Part shown: positions 42,346 through 47,938 of the stretch, piece by piece
How the letters are laid out: every line of letters begins with the position of its first letter
Position numbering within the stretch: position 1 is the first letter of the stretch
From: an uncultured Acidobacteriia bacterium
GTDB taxonomy: Bacteria; Acidobacteriota; Terriglobia; Bryobacterales; Bryobacteraceae
DNA length: 47,938 nt
Direction: 5' to 3'
NCBI GenBank assembly: GCA_903882645.1
Contig: CAIRXZ010000094.1
Location: 1 to 47,938, forward strand
Program-made: the position numbers and the translations under genes
Notes under the pieces: generated by a model
The model's input: only the letters and a program-made list of their open reading frames with translations
Told to the model about the DNA's origin: nothing
Databases searched by the model: none

Positions 42346-43575
42346 TCAGGCTTTGGCTACCCTGTTCTGGTCGTCCCAGACGTAAGTCTTGCCGTTACGG
42401 ATGGCGAGCAATCCCATCAGCAGCGGCAGCGTCGAGTAGAAGCCCGTTTCGACGTCGGTCCGGGGCGTCTCGCGGGACTTGATGCAGTCCAGCCAGTTCC
42501 GGATGTGGGCCGAATCGGAGGGGCCGCCCACATACGCGAACTTCGCATTGAACGGCTCGAACGCGGGTGGAGGCGGCGTTCCGCCAGGGGACCCGCCCCG
42601 GACAGGCATCAAGCGGTAGGTGTAGCTCTGGCGGTTTACATGCAGCGCGCCGCGACTCCCATAGAAGTAATTGCCCTGGTCGGCGGGGTAGTCCGTCTCC
42701 GGGAAGTAAGCGTTTGTGAACGACATCACGAAGTTGTCGTACTGCCAGGCAATCTGGAAGGTATCCGGCGGGTTTTCGAGGTTGGGAGGCTGCACCAGGA
42801 CGTACTGCGCCTGCGCGGAGGCGCTGATGGGCGCGCGGGCCTTCATATACCAGCACACGACGTCGGCGATGTGTACGCCCTGGTCGGTGATAATGCCCCC
42901 GCCGTAGTCGTAGTAAGAGCGCCAGGATAGGCGATTCGGGGAGAAGGGGTGACGTGGCGCGGGGCCCTGGAACATCTCCCAGTCGAGGCCCTCCGGAACG
43001 GCCGTGGGCTGATCGACGGCGCGGGTGTAGCTGCCCGACCAGTGCAGCTTGCAGTGGGAGATGGTTCCGAACATGCCGCTCTGCGCCAGCGCCGCGCATT
43101 TCTGGAAGTGGTCCCAACTGCGCTGCTGCAAACCGATCTGCGCGACGCGCTTGTACTTCTTGACTGCGTCCACCGCCTTTACGGCGGCTTCGATACTGTT
43201 TGAGAGGGGCTTCTCGCAATAAATATCCTTGCTCGCCTGGGCGGCCTCGACGATCATCGGGGAGTGCCAGTGGTCCGGCGTGGCGATATAGATGGCGTCG
43301 AGGTCCTTGCGGTCCAGGACGCGCCGGTAGTCGGCGTAGGTATCCGGCTTGCTCACTTTCAACCGGCCCACGGCCTGGTCCAGCGTGCGCTTGTAGACGT
43401 CGCACATCGCCAGGATCTGGCAATCCTCGTGCTGCTCGGCAACCGTCGCCATGTAGCTGCCGCGCGTGCCCGCGCCGATAAAGCCCACCCGGATTCGCTC
43501 GTTGGCGCCCACGGCGGACCGCGCCGCGGCGGCGGTGAGCGAGGAACCGACGAGGAAAGATCGTCTCGTTGACAT
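42346..43575 (-). CDS. Exported Gfo/Idh/MocA-family oxidoreductase
   Basis: A 409-residue protein with a twin-arginine signal (MSTRRSFLVGSSLTAAAARS) and a Rossmann domain (IRVGFIGAGTRGSYM, CDVYKRTLDQAVG, AIYIATPDHWHSPMIVEAAQ, IYCEKPLSNSIEAA), followed by the GFO_IDH_MocA C-terminal domain (WSGSYTRAVDQPTA, WRSYYDYGGGIITDQGVHIADVVCWYM). Tat-exported members are abundant in Acidobacteria and Planctomycetes and act on sugars with NAD(P). AGGAG precedes the start at 43575. The EKP motif lysine, usually catalytic, is present. Confidence 0.93.
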   Translation of the reverse strand: MSTRRSFLVGSSLTAAAARSAVGANERIRVGFIGAGTRGSYMATVAEQHEDCQILAMCDVYKRTLDQAVGRLKVSKPDTYADYRRVLDRKDLDAIYIATPDHWHSPMIVEAAQASKDIYCEKPLSNSIEAAVKAVDAVKKYKRVAQIGLQQRSWDHFQKCAALAQSGMFGTISHCKLHWSGSYTRAVDQPTAVPEGLDWEMFQGPAPRHPFSPNRLSWRSYYDYGGGIITDQGVHIADVVCWYMKARAPISASAQAQYVLVQPPNLENPPDTFQIAWQYDNFVMSFTNAYFPETDYPADQGNYFYGSRGALHVNRQSYTYRLMPVRGGSPGGTPPPPAFEPFNAKFAYVGGPSDSAHIRNWLDCIKSRETPRTDVETGFYSTLPLLMGLLAIRNGKTYVWDDQNRVAKA

Positions 43576-43715
43576 CGGGATTCTTCTCCTTTGCCGGGAA
43601 CTACTGGCGCGCCTCCCGGTCTCCATGAAGGATACACCCATTCCCGCCGCCGGTGTTCCGCCGCCCCGGCCGGCCCCCTGGCAGCCGCGCTTGAGAGACG
43701 CTAGAATCTCCCGTT

Positions 43716-44999
43716 ATGACACGACTGGCATTGGGTGGCGCCGCCCTGGCGGCCTGTCTCGCCGTTGCCGCGCAGCGGCCGGACACAACCAACTACGAAG
43801 AAGCCAAGGTTCCGAAATACACGCTGCCCGATCCGCTCGCGATGCGAAACGGCGAGCGGGTTCGCGACGCGAAAACATGGACCACCCGGCGGCGGCCGGA
43901 GATCCTCGAGATCTATCGCTCCGAAGTGTTCGGGCGCAGCCCCGCCGCGCCCGCGAAGTTGGACTTCGAAGTCGCCTCCGTGGACAAGGCGGCCCTCGGC
44001 GGGAAAGCCGTGCGAAAGCAGGTGACGGTGTGGTTCGCCGGCAGGAACGGCGGGCCGAAAATGGATATCCTCATCTACCTGCCGGCGGGCGCGAAGAAGC
44101 CGGCGCCGTTGTTCCTGGGGCTGGGCTTTCTGGGCAACGACTCGGTGAGCCTGGACCCGGGCGTCAAGCTGGGCGAGGAGTGGGCGCCGGACCCGGCCAC
44201 CAGGAAGATGGTGAAGCGCGCGAATGCGGAAACCGCGCGCGGCGCGGCGGCCCAACGGTGGCAACTGGACATGATCCTGGCCCGCGGCTATGGGCTGGCC
44301 ACCATCAACTACGCCGACATCGAGCCCGATTTCGACGGCGGCATGCCGTACGGCATCCGTCCGCTGTTCTTCCGCCCCGGACAGACGCAGCCGGCTCCGG
44401 ACGACTGGGCGGCCATCGGAGCCTGGGCGTGGGGCCTGAGCCGGGCCATGGATTACCTGGAAACCGACCGGGACATCGACGCCAAACATGTGGCGGTGTT
44501 CGGGCATTCACGGCTGGGCAAGACGGCCCTCTGGGCGGGGGCCCAGGACACCCGCTTCGCCATGGTCATCTCCAACGAGTCCGGGGAAGGCGGGGCCGCC
44601 ATCAGCCGGAGGAACTTCGGCGAGCGTACCGCCGACCTGAACGCCCGCTTCCCACACTGGTTCTGCGCGAACTTCAAGAAATACAGCGGCCGCGAGGAGG
44701 AGATGCCGTTTGACGCCCACATGCTTCTGGCCCTGATCGCGCCGCGCCCGCTTTACGTGGCCAGCGCCGAGGGAGACCAGTGGTCGGATCCGCGCGGCGA
44801 GTTCCTGGCCGCGGTGGCCGCGTCGCCGGTGTGGGCGCTTTTCGGCAAGCGGGGGATCGGCACGGACCAGATGCCCGGCAATCGCCAGCCGATCCAGCAC
44901 GCCGTGGCGTATCACATCCGTGAGGGGAAGCACGACGTGACCACCTACGACTGGGAGCAGTACCTGAAATTCGCCGGCGCGCAGTGGAAATCGAAGTAG
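43716..44999 (+). CDS. CE15-family glucuronoyl esterase-like protein
   Basis: A 427-residue exported alpha/beta-hydrolase. After a signal peptide (residues ~1-19) come the CE15 motifs: nucleophile elbow VFGHSRLGKTALWAG with Ser265, the NESGEGGAAISRRNFGE segment that supplies acid and substrate residues, APRPLYVASAEGDQWSDP, and His406 (REGKHDVTTYDWEQYLKF). CE15 enzymes cleave the ester between lignin and glucuronic acid side chains of xylan. Bacterial relatives often have GHSRLGK as here. The gene is divergent from the Gfo/Idh/MocA oxidoreductase, and the ribosome-binding site is weak. Confidence 0.85.
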   Translation: MTRLALGGAALAACLAVAAQRPDTTNYEEAKVPKYTLPDPLAMRNGERVRDAKTWTTRRRPEILEIYRSEVFGRSPAAPAKLDFEVASVDKAALGGKAVRKQVTVWFAGRNGGPKMDILIYLPAGAKKPAPLFLGLGFLGNDSVSLDPGVKLGEEWAPDPATRKMVKRANAETARGAAAQRWQLDMILARGYGLATINYADIEPDFDGGMPYGIRPLFFRPGQTQPAPDDWAAIGAWAWGLSRAMDYLETDRDIDAKHVAVFGHSRLGKTALWAGAQDTRFAMVISNESGEGGAAISRRNFGERTADLNARFPHWFCANFKKYSGREEEMPFDAHMLLALIAPRPLYVASAEGDQWSDPRGEFLAAVAASPVWALFGKRGIGTDQMPGNRQPIQHAVAYHIREGKHDVTTYDWEQYLKFAGAQWKSK

Positions 45000-45122
45000 C
45001 GGGCGGCGCGGACGATCCGCGGCGATCGCACGCCATGTCACACTCCCGTTCGATCCCGTGCCGCCGGAGGCCCCGCTGACTTCTTACTTCTGGCTCCTGA
45101 CTCCCAAATCCGGAAGGGATTT

Positions 45123-45139
45123 CAAGGGCGAAGCCCTTG
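45123..45139. terminator. Hairpin between convergent genes
   Basis: CAAGGGC GAA GCCCTTG, a perfect seven-base stem with a three-base loop, between the ends of the CE15 gene and the dehydrogenase gene. It lacks a T-run on either strand, so the terminator role is tentative. Confidence 0.35.
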
Positions 45140-45162
45140 CCCCGGAGCCGCCGGCGCGCGCC

Positions 45163-46146
45163 TCAGAGATCCGAGTCCTGAACCTCGAAGACGACTTTGA
45201 TGTAGTTCTTGTGGCCGGCCAGGCCGGCGAATGCGTCCGGCGCCTCGGCCAGCGGAATGCGGCAGGTGATCCACGGGGCCACATCGATTTCGCCGCGCTC
45301 GATCATCCCAATCACGCGCGGAAACTGGTGGTGGCTGTTGCGGCTCGCCATGACGTTGAGCTCCCGCCGGATGAAGGGCGTATGGTCGAAGGGGATGAAG
45401 CCCAGGAATTGGCCGACCAGCACCAGCCGCCCGGCCGGGCCCACGCGGTCGAAGCTGGCCGTGATGGCCTCCTCGTCGCCGGTGCAGTCGAAAACAACCG
45501 ATGCCGGGCGCCCGTCGTACTCCGACAGCACCTCCACGCCGAAACGCTTGGCGAACTGGCGGCGGAACTCGACCTTCTCGATAATGCGGGCCGAGGCGCC
45601 CGCCGTCAGCGCAAACTGGAGCACCGACAGGCCGATGGGTCCCACTCCCACAATCAGAACGTCGTCGCCGGCGGCCAGTCCGCTCCTGGCGACCGCGTGG
45701 GCGCCGATGGTGAGGAATTCCACCAGCGCCAGTTGATCGTACGAGAGCCGGTCCGACTTGTACAGGCGCTCCACGGGAACATTCATCAAGCCCCGCATCC
45801 CGCCGTCCACGTGTACCCCCAACACCTGCATGCTCTCGCAGCAGTTGGGGCGATTCAGACGGCAAGGCCTGCAAACGCCGCAGGTCAGGTGAGGCTCGAT
45901 GGCGCACCGGTCTCCCGGCCGGATGCCGCGGCTGTTGTCCGGCGCCTCCAGCACGTCGCAGCTCAACTCATGACCGATGATGCGCGGATAGGTGTAGTTG
46001 GCCTGATGCCCCTCAAAGGCGTGCCAATCGCTGCCGCATATGGCCACGCGATGAAGTCTCACCAGCGCTTCGCCGGGCCGCCCGGCCACGGGCGGCACAA
46101 CTTGTCCCACGAACTTCCGTGGCGCCTCGAGTACGATCTGTCGCAT
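45163..46146 (-). CDS. Zinc-binding alcohol dehydrogenase-type enzyme
   Basis: A 327-residue medium-chain dehydrogenase. The GroES-like part has catalytic-zinc ligands Cys37 (VAICGSDWHAFEG) and His59-Glu60 (IIGHE), and the structural-zinc cysteines Cys89, Cys92, Cys95 and Cys102/103. The Rossmann part has VLIVGVGPIGLSVLQFA. Similar enzymes oxidise sugar alcohols, such as threonine or sorbitol dehydrogenases. The start at 46146 is the ATG nearest the conserved beginning; another in-frame start lies 27 bases upstream. The next gene upstream on this strand is the nitroreductase, 112 bases away. Confidence 0.9.
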   Translation of the reverse strand: MRQIVLEAPRKFVGQVVPPVAGRPGEALVRLHRVAICGSDWHAFEGHQANYTYPRIIGHELSCDVLEAPDNSRGIRPGDRCAIEPHLTCGVCRPCRLNRPNCCESMQVLGVHVDGGMRGLMNVPVERLYKSDRLSYDQLALVEFLTIGAHAVARSGLAAGDDVLIVGVGPIGLSVLQFALTAGASARIIEKVEFRRQFAKRFGVEVLSEYDGRPASVVFDCTGDEEAITASFDRVGPAGRLVLVGQFLGFIPFDHTPFIRRELNVMASRNSHHQFPRVIGMIERGEIDVAPWITCRIPLAEAPDAFAGLAGHKNYIKVVFEVQDSDL

Positions 46147-46258
46147 AATTTGTCGAACTCCAGAGTAGAACAATCGCCCGGAGGCACGCTACCGCCCGCG
46201 CCCTCCACGCGCCGGGCGCGGTCAATGCGATCGGCGCCGCCGGAGGCTGCCCCGGCGG

Positions 46259-46750
46259 TCAGTATTTCTCCCAATGGAGGACTTCGGATAGCGGCCGCTT
46301 CGCCTTCTCCGGTTCCTCCGCCGGGCGCCCGATGGCAAGCAGGCTGACCAGCTTGTGCGTTTCCGGGGCTCCCACCATCTTGCGGATCTTCTCCGCGTAG
46401 GGCTTCTTGTCGCCGGCCACCCAGCAGGCCCCCAGGCCATGCGCCCGCGCGGCCACGAGTATGTTCTGGCTGGCGTTGCAGCCGTCCTCCAGGTAGTACT
46501 TCGTCTCCCGGCACAAAACCACCACGCAAGCCGCGGCTTGCGCAATGAAACTTCCATAGTCCGTGGCCGCGGCGATCGCGCGGAGCATCTCGGCGCCGGT
46601 GACCACCACAAACTCCCAGGGCTGTATGTTGATTGCCGTGGCGGCCAGGCGGCCGCAATCGACGATATCTTCGATCGCCTCTCGCGATACCGGTTCGCCC
46701 CTGTAGGCGCGCACCGACCGCCGCGTCTTCAAAGCTTCGATACACTCCAT
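46259..46750 (-). CDS. Nitroreductase family protein
   Basis: A 163-residue flavoprotein with FMN-binding residues in TRRSVRAYRGEPVS (Arg and Ser near residue 10), LAATAINIQPWEFVVVTG and LGACWVAGDKKPYAEKIRK, as in the nitroreductase/NADH oxidase fold. Enzymes of this family reduce nitro compounds, quinones or other acceptors with NAD(P)H. It is shorter than the classical ~217-residue enzymes but intact for the small subgroup. The ATG at 46750 is at the start of the conserved ECIEALKTRRS region. It lies 40 bases after the enolase-superfamily gene on this strand. Confidence 0.93.
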   Translation of the reverse strand: MECIEALKTRRSVRAYRGEPVSREAIEDIVDCGRLAATAINIQPWEFVVVTGAEMLRAIAAATDYGSFIAQAAACVVVLCRETKYYLEDGCNASQNILVAARAHGLGACWVAGDKKPYAEKIRKMVGAPETHKLVSLLAIGRPAEEPEKAKRPLSEVLHWEKY

Positions 46751-46789
46751 GTCTACGATTATGACCCGCTGCGCGGCGGCCCGGCGCTC

Positions 46790-47647
46790 TTACCGGTCGA
46801 TCCGGACCATGATCCTGTCCAGAGCGTCGCGGTCGATCGGATAACCGAGTCCCGGCTCGGCCGGCGCGTTCACGTAGCCGTCCTTGTCCACCCGGAACTT
46901 GTCCTTGTGGTAGACGCGGTCGGGGTATTCCATCGGCCAGGGCATCTCGAACCAGTAGTTGTTGTTCGCCGCCAGTTCGAGCTGGAAGTGTACCGCCAGG
47001 TCCATCACGTTGCCCCAGTTGTGCGGCTGGCACTCCATGCCGAAAGCTTCGGCCAGTTGGCACACTCGCATCCCTCCGGTGATCCCGCCGATGTTGTCCG
47101 CGATAAACCGCACGATATCCAGCGCGTCCCGCTTGATGTAGTCGGCGAAGCCGTTCATGTTCATGATGAACTCGCCGATGTTGAGGGGAACGTCCAGCGC
47201 CCGGGCCAGCTCGATGAGGCCTTCGATATCGGTGGTGGGAATCGGGTCTTCGAATGCGATGTAGCCCTGATCCTCCAGCAACCGTCCGACCTTCAGCGCG
47301 GAGTAGACGTTGTAGCCCTGGACCGGGTCGAACATGAGGGGATAATCGTCGCCGACCGCCTTGCGGACCTGCCTGATCTCCTCCATGTGACCCACATAGC
47401 TGGGGCGCGGCGCGGCGTTCGCCGACTGCCCTCCGCCGGGGTGGATCTTGTAAGCCCGAATCCCCGCCGCTTTAGCCTTCAGAGCGTCCGGTGCGAAATC
47501 CTCGACGGTGGGCAGGTGCTGCGAGCTGGCGTATGCCATCACGCGCGTTTTGGAGCCGCCCAGCAACTGGTAGATGGGCCGGTTCACAGCCTTGCCGAGG
47601 ATGTCCCACAGACAGACGTCGATGATGGAGTCGTGCTGATAGACCTG
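46790..47647 (-). pseudogene. Enolase-superfamily (mandelate racemase-like) enzyme lacking its N-terminus
   Basis: 285 residues match the barrel domain of the mandelate racemase/muconate-lactonising group: VYQHDSIIDVCLWDILGK, YKIHPGGG, metal-ligand regions LMFDPVQGYN, AFEDPIPTT and NIGEFIMN, and CQPHNWGN. The N-terminal capping domain (~100 residues) that family members need is missing. Upstream in the same frame the sequence turns into Gly-rich code (GGGRGGAGGGGQAGGG) and then into a BatA-like gene read in another frame. So the gene is broken here, either in the genome or by a misjoin of sequence near the contig end. A GTG at 47587 could start a shortened product, but not a complete enzyme. 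Confidence 0.75.
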
Positions 47648-47826
47648 CCCCCCGCCGGCTTGGCCGCCGCCGCCCGCGCCGCCGCGCCCGCCGCCCGCGC
47701 GATGTCCGCGCTCGGAAACCGCAGCGCTGCGAGCTTGCCGACGCGCCCGTGCAGAAAGGCATAGACCGGCAGCAACGCCAGCAACCCCAACAGCCAGGGA
47801 TATTGGAACTGGAGGTTGCCGGTCAT
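47584..47826 (-). pseudogene. N-terminal fragment of a BatA-like VWA membrane protein
   Basis: From the ATG at 47826 the first ~45 residues (MTGNLQFQYPWLLGLLALLP, then AFLHGRVGKLAALRFPSADI) are a typical BatA-like beginning: one membrane helix and an LRFPSADIAR motif. After residue ~55 the frame runs into out-of-frame sequence of the enolase-superfamily gene and stops at 47584. The change falls in a very GC-rich stretch at about 47645-47700. No good ribosome-binding site is visible. Confidence 0.7.
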
Positions 47827-47847
47827 CGAGGAGAGGGGGGAACGCCG

Positions 47848-47878
47848 AAGTCCGAAGTCCGAAGTCCGCAGTCCGAAG
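47848..47878 (+). repeat. Seven-base tandem repeat
   Basis: Four units of aagtccg (the last reads cagtccg) followed by aag, 22 bases upstream of the BatA-like fragment. Simple repeats of this kind occur between genes in acidobacterial genomes and could also mislead assembly near a contig end. Confidence 0.75.
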
Positions 47879-47938
47879 GGCGAGAAGCGTTGGGGGAGTT
47901 CATTCTTTCGCCGCAGCCGGAGAGGGATTTCCGTCCGG

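Noticed and set aside
1-47938. CRISPR arrays, insertion sequences with transposase, rRNA, tRNA and prophage genes
   Set aside because: None was seen: there are no regularly spaced repeats with unique spacers, no transposase or integrase motifs and no rRNA-like stretches.

Overview
The window is about 48 kb of GC-rich chromosome whose gene families point to a member of Acidobacteriota, probably of the Solibacter/Bryobacter type. The clues are an Acidobacteria-style VWFA protein, many secreted proteins shared with that phylum, Gfo/Idh/MocA and CE15 polysaccharide genes, and diderm envelope proteins (OmpA, MacA/MacB-like, BON lipoprotein). This placement is inferred from protein families, not from a marker gene. 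Both ends cut genes, so the window looks like a contig or an arbitrary slice.

Layout. 1-7859: a MoxR ATPase / DUF58 / BatA-like VWA / giant DUF4175-like operon, interrupted by a GxxExxY gene carried on a unit with long inverted repeats. 7874-8557: a VapBC-type toxin-antitoxin pair with a palindromic operator. 8855-10261: an orphan NtrC-family sigma-54 activator. 10427-17375: many small membrane, secreted or stress-type genes (Thivi_2564-like, lmo0937-like, peptidoglycan-binding, VIT transporter, Gln-rich secreted protein, ActD-like, DUF3309, CsbD and others). 18082-21091: an LPxTA-anchored secreted protein, a VWFA protein, a class D sortase and a receiver protein. 21291-25794: a CheB-CheR-PAS-histidine kinase fusion and a short related kinase. 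25920-28857: HEAT-repeat, BON, YXWGXW-like and DUF6675-like secreted proteins. 28872-33563: a zinc phospholipase C-like gene in an operon with a MacA/MacB-type exporter. 33856-38093: a DksA-like gene, then a GT4 / alpha-barrel / GH130 glycan cassette. 38318-40776: SYLF and OmpA proteins. 41031-46750: a carbohydrate set (mutarotase-like, Gfo/Idh/MocA, CE15 esterase, zinc dehydrogenase) and a nitroreductase. 46790-47826: an enolase-superfamily enzyme lacking its N-terminus, joined head-on to the start of a BatA-like gene.

How it may work together. Near-consensus sigma-54 (-24/-12) elements lie just upstream of the ribosome-binding site of many of the small envelope/stress genes, including several far apart in the window. 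Together with the NtrC-type activator this suggests a sigma-54-controlled envelope-stress regulon. The sortase locus is the second distinctive system: a diderm bacterium carrying a dedicated sortase, its apparent substrate, a VWFA partner and a translationally coupled receiver protein. All regulatory statements are inferences from sequence pattern and position.
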